Source of the DNA: Pseudo-nitzschia pungens
Taxonomy: Eukaryota; Bacillariophyta; Bacillariophyceae; Bacillariales; Bacillariaceae
DNA: 64,000 nucleotides
Reading direction: 5' to 3'
Assembly: GCA_037355855.1 (NCBI GenBank)
Contig: CM074762.1
Coordinates: 2,232,001 to 2,296,000, forward strand
A program made the translations under genes and the position numbers. Below are positions 10,955 to 20,783 of this stretch, piece by piece; the first letter of the stretch is position 1; each line of letters opens with the position of its first letter. The notes under the pieces are model-generated. The model was not told the origin of the DNA, made no database searches, and saw only the letters and a list, made by a program, of their open reading frames with translations.

Positions 10955-12226
10955 ATGACGACATCCACCCAAGCAAAAGCACCAATGACAACAGTTAATA
11001 ATAATATTGATACCGCGTCTTCCAAGTCGACGAAACAGCGGCCAATGGTAATAGTTCACGAAGATTTGTCCCCAGGAGATCACTCCCGATCGGTGTCATC
11101 ACCGTTAACAGTGGTCGTGGAAGGAGGAGCGGTCCCGAAAACGGAGGAATCACCAAAAACGGTGAGAGAAACCACCAACATTAACACAATTAAAGATAAA
11201 ACTAAAACTGAAACCGGGAAGAAGAAACGGAAGATTGGGTGCCTCTATGAGAAGGATAGCGAATCCCCTGTCGTTCCAGATCTTGCATACGAGGATAATG
11301 TCATTTCGGTAAATTACGGATTTGACTTCGACTGTTCCGACGACGAGAACGAGAACGATAACCACAAGGAGAATCAGAACGGAAACGGCAAAGAGTATGT
11401 GCCAGAGACAGATTGCACTCATGACATTGATTTCGAGGGACCGAATAAAAGAGTGAAGAGATCCTACCCATCTGATCTGATAGTCGTATTGGATATGGAC
11501 GAGTGTCTTATCCATTTGGAAACACAAGAACAACGTCAAGAGCGCTGCATCAACTGGGATTTTCCTTGTTTTCCCGATGACGACCAGGATAAGGAGAACA
11601 AGAATGCTTGTGATGTTCCGGCAAGGCACGAGTCGGAATTTATGTATGTTGACGAGAACAAAGTACTTCTTCGCCCGGGGTTGATCAAGTTTTTGAAGTT
11701 CGTAACGACAAGGTTCGAGACACATATTTTTACGGCGGGAACAAAGGAATATGCAGATGCGATTCTCGACCAGCTTTGTGTACTACTGGGGGACGCTGAT
11801 GCCTTTTCCAAACGGTGGTATCGGGAAGACTGCGAAACCATTGATATATGGGATCCATGTACAACCTTTCACTTAGATCGAACTTATGTGAAACCGCTTT
11901 CAAAGGTTGCCGAGTGGGCCGGACGCGATGCGCAAGACCTCCGTCGGATTGTTCATGTTGACGATCGGGTGCAAAACTTTCTGCTCAATCACGATAACGG
12001 GATACAGGTTTCGGGGTGGCGCGGAGACGACCCCAACGACGAAGATCTCTCGAAAGTAACGAAGGTCTTACAGGAGATGGATCACAACAGCATTGGAGAC
12101 GTCCGACCCCATCTTCGAAAAGCTTTTTCGGAGTCCTACTTGGAATTAAAAGGCCAACTCGATATGATGCACTTTTTCGCCTACAAACGAAAGAAGGGGA
12201 TTGACTCGCAGCTTTTTGAAGAATAA
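10955..12226 (+). CDS. FCP1/SCP-like (NIF-domain) protein phosphatase
   Basis: The HAD-superfamily NLI-interacting-factor domain removes phosphate from Ser/Thr residues, classically of the RNA polymerase II CTD. I chose the ATG at 10955 (423 residues); the open frame runs upstream to a TTG only. Residues 1-170 are disordered, with a basic stretch GKKKRKIG that could act as a nuclear signal. The catalytic motif is VVLDMDECL (nucleophile and acid at about D180 and D182; DMDE replaces the usual DLDE), followed by LLRPG, HIFTAGT (about 257-263), YVKPLSK (Lys about 313) and IVHVDDR (about 332-338). A roughly 40-residue insert with several acidic residues follows the first motif. Nuclear CTD-phosphatase function is family inference. 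Confidence 0.9.
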   Translation: MTTSTQAKAPMTTVNNNIDTASSKSTKQRPMVIVHEDLSPGDHSRSVSSPLTVVVEGGAVPKTEESPKTVRETTNINTIKDKTKTETGKKKRKIGCLYEKDSESPVVPDLAYEDNVISVNYGFDFDCSDDENENDNHKENQNGNGKEYVPETDCTHDIDFEGPNKRVKRSYPSDLIVVLDMDECLIHLETQEQRQERCINWDFPCFPDDDQDKENKNACDVPARHESEFMYVDENKVLLRPGLIKFLKFVTTRFETHIFTAGTKEYADAILDQLCVLLGDADAFSKRWYREDCETIDIWDPCTTFHLDRTYVKPLSKVAEWAGRDAQDLRRIVHVDDRVQNFLLNHDNGIQVSGWRGDDPNDEDLSKVTKVLQEMDHNSIGDVRPHLRKAFSESYLELKGQLDMMHFFAYKRKKGIDSQLFEE

Positions 12227-13444
12227 ACAATAAAAACGACACTAATAAACATTCACATTTTTGAAGGGAACAATCAGTAAGGTCTCACACAACTATTGCT
12301 TCTGGTTGATGTCGAAGGCACTGAATTGGCGTCATTGCATTCCGTTGCATCTGGGAATATCCACCATACCCTTGTAGTTTATAAGATGCAAAACTTAAAC
12401 TCATCCGACAGTACTACGTCTTATGTCTGTCGAGGAAGAACGCACTACAGATTGCTTGGTGGACTCTCTTACCCAAAATAACCCGGCGAAACGTGGTTTC
12501 ACACTCCGTTCTTGATGTTGTCTTGTGTGTGAGCGAACGCGCATTCATAGCTCCTTGCATCAAAACTATTCTGACCCAAGCCATTTATTACATGTGGCTG
12601 ATAATATCAAATATGTGTATGCACTCTTTTCAATCATCATAATCTTCAAGTTGTAGGGCGAAGTAATATTGGGATAAGAAGGAACAGATGGAGTCATCAC
12701 TCGTGCTATATGTATTGTATATTGGTGAGTTTTTAATCCCTTTGTTGCTACTGCCTAGAGATTCCATACCAGCAACGACACAACCATGACAATGCACCAG
12801 AAGCTCAGTGCACACCTTTTCTATTTCTGAAATACTTTGTACAGCACTAAAGTTACCTACTGGTGGAAGTTACTAGGAGGACTACTAATCAATCTGTCAA
12901 TGAAAAAGAAATGTGTTCTTCATACGCCAAGGAGCCGTAGCCATACGGTAGGATTAAAGATGCTCGACTAAATGGGAAAAGAACCAAAAAATGCCTCGAA
13001 GGCCCAACGAATCAACGATACGAGTAATTACCTTCTTCTGAGATTTGATCTTGCGGCACGTGCGTGGGTCGACGTGTGTATCCAAACATTCCTTCACGAA
13101 CGAACTCCGACTGAACTGGTAAGCAATGTGAAAAAATAATAATGATAGTCACACTTTTTGGTCCCGAGCAACCCTTTGCTTCCCAGTCGTGTGCGCAAAG
13201 CCGTCAGAAACCACGACACATTTTTGACGTCATCTGTATCGAATGTGTTTTGAGATGAGAGTCCAATACATAATTCTAATGTTACTCATCGAGAGAGTAT
13301 TCTACTCGGTACGAAGTACGGTAGGTCGCACAACATTTCGAACGAGCAAGAAACTCAACACCTGCGTTGTTCCTTCTCATCACGACAGAAGACATAAATT
13401 TTTCTCTCACTTTTTCTGAATGTCAAACATCTTGCATCAAAAAG
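12227..13444. other. Intergenic spacer, 1.2 kb
   Basis: No supported gene. It lies between two plus-strand genes and should contain the 3' end of the phosphatase transcript (AATAAA-like at 12228-12233) and the promoter of the plastid-protein gene at 13445, including a TGACGTCA site at 13225-13232. Confidence 0.5.
13225..13232. promoter_or_regulatory. TGACGTCA (CRE/bZIP-type) site
   Basis: A perfect 8-bp CRE palindrome lies 213 bp upstream of the ATG of a predicted plastid protein. In Phaeodactylum tricornutum, TGACGT/ACGTCA elements mediate CO2/cAMP and light response through bZIP factors. One octamer match could be chance. Confidence 0.25.
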
Positions 13445-14029
13445 ATGTGTCGTATCGCTCTCTCGATTGTCGCGATTGTTGCCGTCGCGAAGTGCGGAAT
13501 GATTGAGACCAATGCATTCGCGCCGACATCACGGTTGTCACCCTTCCATTCAAACCGTGTGTTATCGATGGGAATCATCGATGATTTGAAACTCATTTTT
13601 TCTGAAGAAGGAAAGAAAAACAAAGCTGCCTACGAAGCCAGAGAACGAGCTGAACAGGAGGCAGCCCTGAACGAGATCCTCGAACGACGCAGAAATCCAG
13701 ACAAGATGCAAGATTATCAGCAAAAAGTTGCAAGCAACAGAGCGAAATTGCAAGAAGAGAAAGATGTATGGGGATTCCAGGGAAAGGTACAGGATGGATA
13801 CGATCCCCTTACGGATTGGAAACGGCTGAAAGATGAAGGGAAGATAACGGTTGGAAGTGAAATGGAGCGTGATCCGACCTCTCGCCGTTTAGGTAGTGAA
13901 GGTCTTGTTGATGTACGAACAGATGAACTTCTCCCATACATTGACCAGGGCTACGTTGATGAGAGCGCCGACGTGATGGGTGGATTGATGAAACTATTTG
14001 GGGGGAAGAAAGGCAATGACAAAAACTAG
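13445..14029 (+). CDS. Small plastid-targeted protein, conserved-looking, function unknown
   Basis: I start the gene at the ATG at 13445 (194 residues); the open frame extends upstream only to a TTG. Residues 1-25 form a hydrophobic signal peptide (ALSIVAIVAVAKCG) ending at NAFAPTS, an ASAFAP-type junction with Phe at +1, which in diatoms directs proteins across the four plastid membranes. The mature part starts with a short amphipathic segment (MGIIDDLKLIF), then a charged coiled coil rich in Arg, Glu and Gln (about 55-105), and a C-terminal part with YDPLTDWKRLKDEGKI, RLGSEGL and DELLPYIDQGYVDE. I do not recognise a named family. The soluble, coiled-coil character suggests a stromal or thylakoid-associated accessory factor (inference). 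Confidence 0.8.
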   Translation: MCRIALSIVAIVAVAKCGMIETNAFAPTSRLSPFHSNRVLSMGIIDDLKLIFSEEGKKNKAAYEARERAEQEAALNEILERRRNPDKMQDYQQKVASNRAKLQEEKDVWGFQGKVQDGYDPLTDWKRLKDEGKITVGSEMERDPTSRRLGSEGLVDVRTDELLPYIDQGYVDESADVMGGLMKLFGGKKGNDKN

Positions 14030-14553
14030 GACAGTATAAATTAACGAAACTTTGAAGTTTATTCAATCTTATGTAGATACAGTAATGGTCAATCTTTTCT
14101 GACTGACAACGAAAGCAACGAAAAGAAAATCCCGAAAAAGAAATCGAAATCATTGGTTGCCATTCTACACAAGAAATTATCACCTTAGTTGTTCTTCATA
14201 GCGCATTTCAGAAACAACTCACCAAAGCTGTTTGATCTCTAAACTCAATCGTCTTCAAGTTGCGAAACGATGCGAAACAACAGCCAAGGTGGCCTTGGGA
14301 CGAATGTGACATAATGAACTATTCTTTTACATTGCCTTCATTCAATATCTAGCTTGAATGTCCTGCAACACACATCTCCGGCAAGAGTAACGCATGTGGT
14401 GTTCTCGTGAAAAATGATTCATCTTTGCCGTCTTGGTTCAAGTTGGAGACTGTCAAATTTATGTGTAGCGCAAGGTATGTTGTGGTTATCTTATGACAAA
14501 GAATGGGTTTTGCATGCGATCCATCGATCCCATCAGTAGCAAGACATCAATGT
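14030..14553. other. Convergent intergenic spacer
   Basis: These 524 bp separate two convergent genes. I see nothing beyond AT-rich 3'-flanking sequence; no RNA gene or repeat could be supported. Confidence 0.5.
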
Positions 14554-15453
14554 CTACGAGTATCCCATAAGTTGCACGCCGACGGTTCTATCTCTCGGTC
14601 CGTCTAAATCCATCAACAAGACACTTTGCCACTGTCCCAATACCATCTTTCCCTCTACCACCGGTATCGACTCACTCCCCGATCCCCCAAGTATACTCAA
14701 TAAATGAGAGTGTGCGTTGATTGGTTCTTGATCCCTCCACGCTTGCAATTGAACCGGATCGTCAACATCCCAACCATTTTCTCGACATCGATTAGCTTCT
14801 TCGCTGTTGATATCGTAATTGTCTTCGTCACTACTATCACCAAACGGACGCAAATGAATGTCATTGTGTTTATAGGTGACATCTTTCTGTGAAGCGGGAG
14901 AGACACTTCGTTCATCGGGTGGGACCAATTTCAGAAACGTCTCGGCAATGTCTTCCGCCAGCCTGGATTCCCACTCGTTGATCGTGAGGCTCGTGGTCGT
15001 ATGGCGACTGATCACGGTCACAAGACCGTTGACCATTCCGGATTCTGCTAGCAAGGTTTGGAGCATCGGCGTTAAATCCTCGACGGAAATCGCTTGGCGT
15101 GGGACTGGATTTTTTTCGCTCGAAGGAACATCTACTTGATGGTAAACGCATATGGGTGCACCAAGGCTTGGGTTGGGCGAGGATGTTGTCATTCCTAACA
15201 ATGTTGTTTTGGATCGATTTACTTTCGTTGCATAGTTTCCATGTTCAACTTTCAGATCACTCCGAATACCATTGGGCATTGATGAAGAGGAATGTGCAAA
15301 AAATCCACTCGTTCCCGATGATGCCAGAAGAATGATAGCGACCGACACGCGCCATATCCGTAGTAAGGATGATGTGGTCTTAGAATGGAACTTGCGCTGT
15401 GAGATAGAGTGCAGAGAGCGTCGATGATTCGGACAATTTTTCGACGAAATCAT
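14554..15453 (-). CDS. YjbQ/UPF0047-family protein with plastid presequence
   Basis: I start at the ATG at 15453 (299 residues), because the frame upstream begins only with a TTG at 15561. The N-terminus has a basic stretch, a hydrophobic segment VSVAIILLASS and the junction SGFFAHSS (Phe at +1), as in diatom plastid proteins. The rest is a UPF0047 domain: VTVISRHTTTSLTIN, FLKLVPPDE, then HSHLLSILGG, the LGQWQSVLL segment and MDLDGPRDRTVGVQLMG. The histidines in RHTTTS and AHSH are the expected conserved ones. Bacterial YjbQ complements thiamine-phosphate synthase mutants weakly; the true function is unsettled. An acidic insert of about 40 residues (GDSSDEDNYD...RDQEPIN) sits where most members have a short loop. 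Confidence 0.87.
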   Translation of the reverse strand: MISSKNCPNHRRSLHSISQRKFHSKTTSSLLRIWRVSVAIILLASSGTSGFFAHSSSSMPNGIRSDLKVEHGNYATKVNRSKTTLLGMTTSSPNPSLGAPICVYHQVDVPSSEKNPVPRQAISVEDLTPMLQTLLAESGMVNGLVTVISRHTTTSLTINEWESRLAEDIAETFLKLVPPDERSVSPASQKDVTYKHNDIHLRPFGDSSDEDNYDINSEEANRCRENGWDVDDPVQLQAWRDQEPINAHSHLLSILGGSGSESIPVVEGKMVLGQWQSVLLMDLDGPRDRTVGVQLMGYS

Positions 15454-16021
15454 TGTGAAGGTGGGTGGATGGAACAACTGGAGACGACGGTATTTTCCTA
15501 ATACTGAAAAAACAGTGGTGTCAAGTATGGCGTCGCGACTTGTGTGTCTCGTTTTCGACAAGAGTCGGAGATAACATAACCTCGTAGAAGAATGGATGTG
15601 CCATCGTCAGTTTGTTTCTACTCGTAATTAACCTTACCGAATCAACGACGGTCAACGCTGACAAAGGAAGGAAGACCATGAAAAAAATAAGGTTAATTAC
15701 CTACCGGTATGATAAAGCTGAGAACTCAGCGATCTCAAAAAAATCATTCCGAGCTCACTTCAATATCCCAGTCGTCCTTCGTCAGTCGTGCACCTCCAAT
15801 TCCACGTGGAATGAGAGGAACGATTGCGTTTTTCTTTCACCATTGTTTCGCAAATACGAAGTTAACTAAGTTTCGTAAGGTTTACCGTAGTGAACATTCA
15901 AAATAGAAAACATGATTTTCGGTGCGCTCACGAGTAGTATTACGGATGGCGACGACTTCGTCGGAACGTCGTGTCCGGTGATCCACAACTGTGAAGTCTT
16001 CCGTCGAAGCAATCTCTGACG
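15454..16021. promoter_or_regulatory. Divergent promoter region with foldback
   Basis: This 568-bp spacer lies between two head-to-head genes for proteins with N-terminal signal sequences and must hold both promoters. It contains the foldback at 15624-15700 and several TTACCGTA-type words. No defined factor site can be claimed. Confidence 0.4.
15624..15700. repeat. Foldback element, 13-bp perfect arms
   Basis: The left arm GTAATTAACCTTA (15624-15636) and right arm TAAGGTTAATTAC (15688-15700) are perfect reverse complements around a 51-nt loop. The arm is the same sequence as at 7643-7690. Confidence 0.6.
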
Positions 16022-17011
16022 ATGTTGTCGAGGTATTTACCTACTCTGCTATCAATACTCTATTTCTCGACGTTACTCTCCGATGTGAAGGGTTTCTCGG
16101 CAACACCAAAGGCTCTACCTCCGAGCAACAATCCAGATGTGATCCGATCTTTCGTTTTTGGCAACGAGGCGAGATGCTGGGAACTCTTATCCCCTTCGAC
16201 GGAAGTAGCTGACGACGAGGAAGACGAAGTGGAATACTGGTACCCTACCACAAGGAGGTATTTCGAATTTTCTATTCCATCGTCGTCGGTGGAAAGCACT
16301 TCTACCACTACTGTTCGACAAACGTCGTTCGGATGTGGGAAACTTGGTTACGAGTTATGGGATAGCAGCATAGCACTCTGTTTGTACCTCGGTCAACAAA
16401 AATCTTTGGTCCAGGGAAAGAGGGTTTTAGAACTGGGGTCCGGCTGTGGATTACCATCCGTTGTGTGCCGAGACTTGTTGCAAGCAGATGCAGTTCTTGC
16501 GACCGACTTTTGGCAAAAAGAAGATGATGCGTTCGACGGCGATCGATTGGTGCCAACAAAATTTCATGGAATGAATCTAGAATATAATGTTGTGCAACGG
16601 AATGCAAACAGTAATTCTGTAACCGAAACTGCTGTTCAACGACTGGATTGGCACGACCGAGGAAGTGCTGTATCGGCAAGGGATTCATTTCGACCGGATC
16701 TAATCATCGGCAGCGATCTCGTATATTATCCCATGGATATCGAACCGCTACTGAATGTCTTGGAAACTCTGTTGATTGGAGATGTGGATGGCAAGAAGAA
16801 GGAAGAATCATTATCTGAAAATAAAACTCAAGCTGTACTTGTCCTGGCGTTAGCACCGGCCGAAAGAGAAGCCCTGCCCGAATTCAGGTCGAAATTGCCT
16901 AGTCGGTTTTCCAAATCACATGCAGTGACAATGAATGAAGTCTCTCTTCTTTGCGAAGATTCTGATGGAGATAGTCCCACTTTCCTTACAATCGATATCA
17001 TCCCAAAGTGA
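16022..17011 (+). CDS. METTL21-like (family 16) protein methyltransferase with signal sequence
   Basis: The protein has 329 residues from an ATG at 16022. Residues 1-24 are a hydrophobic signal (LPTLLSILYFSTLLSDVKG) followed by FSATPKA, which could act as a secretory or plastid bipartite leader. The SAM-binding motif I is VLELGSGCGLPS (135-146), the acidic end of strand 2 is ATDFW (about 160-164), and the family-16 signature GSDLVYY (230-236) replaces NPPY/DPPY motifs. ELWDSSIALCLYL (111-123) is the typical lead-in helix. Family members trimethylate lysines on translation factors and chaperones. An organelle leader on this family is unusual and points to a plastid or endomembrane substrate (inference). 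Confidence 0.85.
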   Translation: MLSRYLPTLLSILYFSTLLSDVKGFSATPKALPPSNNPDVIRSFVFGNEARCWELLSPSTEVADDEEDEVEYWYPTTRRYFEFSIPSSSVESTSTTTVRQTSFGCGKLGYELWDSSIALCLYLGQQKSLVQGKRVLELGSGCGLPSVVCRDLLQADAVLATDFWQKEDDAFDGDRLVPTKFHGMNLEYNVVQRNANSNSVTETAVQRLDWHDRGSAVSARDSFRPDLIIGSDLVYYPMDIEPLLNVLETLLIGDVDGKKKEESLSENKTQAVLVLALAPAEREALPEFRSKLPSRFSKSHAVTMNEVSLLCEDSDGDSPTFLTIDIIPK

Positions 17012-17150
17012 CGTTTGATTTTTGGCGCTTGATCCAGTTTACGTAAGACAATAAATCGAATCTTTGAACACATCGTATGCTAAGTGTTTCAGAAATATGG
17101 AACATTTTCCATAACCTAGTTTAGAGTAGCAGAAGGTGTTGCTAGAGTCA

Positions 17151-17260
17151 ATACCAGTTTGTAGATGGTAAGTTATACTTCAGGGCCCAGTGTCTTCACA
17201 ACGCTTCCGCCTAGTGTTTCCGTCTCCAGTGAATCCATTTTCACAAACCCGATCCCTAAT
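17151..17260. repeat. 110-bp exact repeat, copy 1
   Basis: The sequence is identical to 24191-24300, about 7.04 kb away in the same orientation. Together the two copies bracket the gene-free satellite block. It starts ATACCAGTTT and ends GATCCCTAAT; flanking bases differ immediately on both sides. Confidence 0.9.
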
Positions 17261-17767
17261 TAGTGGAGTTGTAAATTTGTTAACCGTAACCATATTGGAA
17301 TTTGCAACGTAACTCTTACTCGGAGAGTTGGGAGAGTTTGAGAGGGGGCCTTCTGTTAAAAACTTGTCAAAAGAATTATTTTGTCGTGGGCCTGGTAGGA
17401 ATTTAACAGCTAAAACCGTTGACAAGAATTCTACTTTTGTAATAAACAACAGTTCGCTTTTCTATTGGTGGGCAATATTTTATTATAACCTTTTAAAAGT
17501 GTTTTGATTGGTTATAAATTCGTTAGAAATTGTTGTTCACTAAGTTTTAATATCTACAGTTAGGAATATAAAATATAATTCGTCTCTTTTGATTTAAAAT
17601 TCAAACCATATACCGTAACCTTACTCGTACGGTAAACCTTACCGTATGATCGGAAAATTGTTCATTTTTGAACAATTTGATTTAAAAACGTAATTAAGGT
17701 TACCGGTTTAGTCAGTCAGAGTACAGTAACCTTAGGGTAAGGCTACCGGTAATCTTACCTCATAATT

Positions 17768-19913
17768 GTACGATTTTGAACATAAAAATTACAGACTGAC
17801 TCATACTACAAAATTCCTATCAGCTGTCCCCCGGTTCTTCATCACCAACTACTTACTCGTTTCCACGGAAGCCGGGGGACAGCTGATAGGAATTCCGTAG
17901 TACGTAATCTTACTGTACGTACTACTCTAAAAATTACAGACTGACTCATACGTACTGTACATACTACTCTAGACGAATCTAATACTACTGCCACTACTAC
18001 TACTACTACTAATTAGTAGTAAACCTTACTACTAGTAGCTGATTAAGTAATCAATCTATCTTTATTTGATCAATAGCACGTCCCAAGATGAATCTAATAC
18101 TTCCCCCAGTAGTAGCCAATCCAAGTTTAATTGGTTATATCATGTACCTACTGTACCGGTACATATCAGAGTACCGTAGGGTAAGGCTACCGGTAATCTT
18201 AAGGTTACCTCGTAATCCACTAATAAAAAATTGTACGATTTTGAACATAAAAATTACAGACTGACTCATACGTAATCTTACTGTAAGGCTTACGTACTAC
18301 TCTAAAAATTACAGACTGACTCATACGTACTGTACATACTACTCTAGATGAATCTAATACTACTGCCACTACTACTACTAATTAGTAGTAAACCTTACTA
18401 CTAGTAGCTGATTAAGTAATCAATCTATCTTTATTTGATCAATAGCACGTCCCAAGATGAATCTAATACTTCCCCCAGTAGTAGCCAATCCAAGTTTAAT
18501 TGGTTATATCATGTACCTACTGTACCGGTACATATCAGAGTACCGTAGGGTAAGGCTACCGGTAATCTTAAGGTTACCTCGTAATCCACTAATAAAAAAT
18601 TGTACGATTTTGAACATAAAAATTACAGACTGACTCATACGTAATCTTACTGTAAGGCTTACGTACTACTCTAAAAATTACAGACTGACTCATACGTACT
18701 GTACATACTACTCTAGATGAATCTAATACTACTGCCACTACTACTACTAATTAGTAGTAAACCTTACTACTAGTAGCTGATTAAGTAATCAATCTATCTT
18801 TATTTGATCAATAGCACGTCCCAAGATGAATCTAATACTTCCCCCAGTAGTAGCCAATCCAAGTTTAATTGGTTATATCATGTACCTACTGTACCGGTAC
18901 ATATCAGAGTACCGTAGGGTAAGGCTACCGGTAATCTTAAGGTTACCTCGTAATCCACTAATAAAAAATTGTACGATTTTGAACATAAAAATTACAGACT
19001 GACTCATACGTAATCTTACTGTAAGGCTTACGTACTACTCTAAAAATTACAGACTGACTCATACGTACTGTACATACTACTCTAGATGAATCTAATACTA
19101 CTGCCACTACTACTACTAATTAGTAGTAAACCTTACTACTAGTAGCTGATTAAGTAATCAATCTATCTTTATTTGATCAATAGCACGTCCCAAGATGAAT
19201 CTAATACTTCCCCCAGTAGTAGCCAATCCAAGTTTAATTGGTTATATCATGTACCTACTGTACCGGTACATATCAGAGTACCGTAGGGTAAGGCTACCGG
19301 TAATCTTACCTCGTAATCCACTAATAAAAAATTGTACGATTTTGAACATAAAAATTACAGACTGACTCATACGTAATCTTACTGTAAGGCTTACGTACTA
19401 CTCTAAAAATTACAGACTGACTCATACGTACTGTACATACTACTCTAGACGAATCTAATACTACTGCCACTACTACTACTAATTAGTAGTAAACCTTACT
19501 ACTAGTAGCTGATTAAGTAATCAATCTATCTTTATTTGATCAATAGCACGTCCCAAGATGAATCTAATACTTCCCCCAGTAGTAGCCAATCCAAGTTTAA
19601 TTGGTTATATCATGTACCTACTGTACCGGTACATGTACTGGTAAGGTTTAACTATCAGAGTACGGGTAGGCAGGGTAAGGCTGCCGGTAACCTGAATCTT
19701 ACCTCGTAATCCACTACTAATAAAAAATTGTACGATTTTGAACATAAAAATTACAGACTGACTCATACGTAATTACTGTACGTACTACTAGATGAATCTA
19801 ATACCACTGCCACTACTACTAATTACTAGTGGTAGTACTAAGGTTACTCGTACTAGTAGCTGATTAAAGTAATAGATCTATCTTTATTTGATCAATAGCA
19901 CGTCCCAAGATGA
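17768..19913. repeat. Satellite A: tandem array of about 369-bp units
   Basis: The marker GTACGATTTTGAACATAA recurs at 17768, 18233, 18602, 18971, 19334 and 19730. Spacings are 465 (this unit carries the 95-bp insertion at 17806-17900), 369, 369, 363 and 396 bp. The central copies look identical base for base, so expansion is recent or has been homogenised. Each unit has an inner duplication of AATTACAGACTGACTCATAC about 60 bp apart and a CTACTACTAATTAGTAGTA palindromic region. I find no open frame conserved across units. Confidence 0.93.
17806..17900. mobile_element. 95-bp MITE-like foldback transposon with TA target duplication
   Basis: The ends are 29-bp inverted repeats with two mismatches (left starts CTACAAAATTCCTATCAGC, right ends in GGAATTCCGTAG); 23 bp of the arms are perfect (17812-17834 and 17872-17894), around a 37-nt loop. 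The dinucleotide TA flanks both sides (17804-17805 and 17901-17902). The neighbouring satellite copies show the empty site CATACGTAATC with a single TA, which defines the insertion boundaries. TA duplication points to the Tc1/mariner (Stowaway-like) group. It has no coding capacity and would need a transposase in trans. Confidence 0.8.
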
Positions 19914-20783
19914 TTCTACGATTTTGAACATAAAAATTACAGACTGATTCATACATACCATATTGTACGTATTACGTATGTTACCAAAACAAAATCTTAC
20001 GTCGTAATCCACTAATAAAAAATTGTACGATTTTTGAACATAAAAATTACAGACTGATTCATACCAGAAACTGTACATAGTATGTACGGTACCAAAACTC
20101 AATTCTATCATGCTTGCAAGGTCTGTACCAAGAGGTTACTAATGCCATCTACTACCGCACTAGTAGTACAACACAAAGGCCAAACAAAATCCTTCTGTAT
20201 TTTTTGATTCTAGGCTCATCCCAGGATGAGTCTAATACTACCTGCCACTACTAATAACCAAACCAAAATCTATGCCTATTTGATTCTACTAGACATGTCC
20301 CTCTAGATGAATCTAATGCTAGTTCTGCCACTACTAGTAGTAGTAACCTTACTAAATGATTAGTAACATGTTACATCCGGTACCAGTAATCTTACCTCGT
20401 AATCCACTAATAAAAAATTGTATGATTTTGAACATAAAAATTACAGACTGATTCATACCAGAAACTGTACATAGTATGTACGGTACCAAAACTCATTTCT
20501 ATCATGCTTGCAAGGTCTGTACCAAGAGGTTACTAATGTCATCTACTACCGCACTAGTAGTACAACACAAAGGCCAAACAAAATCCTTCTGTATTTTTTG
20601 ATTCTAGGCTCATCCCTGGATGAATCTAATTCTATTGCCACTAATACTAGTAGTAACCAAACCAAAATCTATGCCTATTTGATTCTACTAGACATGTCCC
20701 TCTAGATGAATCTAATGCTAGTTCTGCCACTAATAGTAGTAGTAGTACTAGTTGATTAAATTACCGGTATTCTTAGCTATTAC
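19914..20783. repeat. Satellite A, diverged longer units
   Basis: Degenerate relatives of satellite A, with markers near 19920, 20026 and 20418, carry an added module (AAGGTCTGTACCAAGAGG, then GGCCAAACAAAATCCTT and GATTCTAGGCTCATCCC). The added module is present in two nearly identical copies about 390 bp apart. No gene is seen. Confidence 0.8.

Noticed and set aside
17655..17678. AAATTGTTCA hairpin with a 4-nt loop
   Set aside because: Short AT-rich stem in an AT-rich spacer; likely chance and not related to the foldback family.
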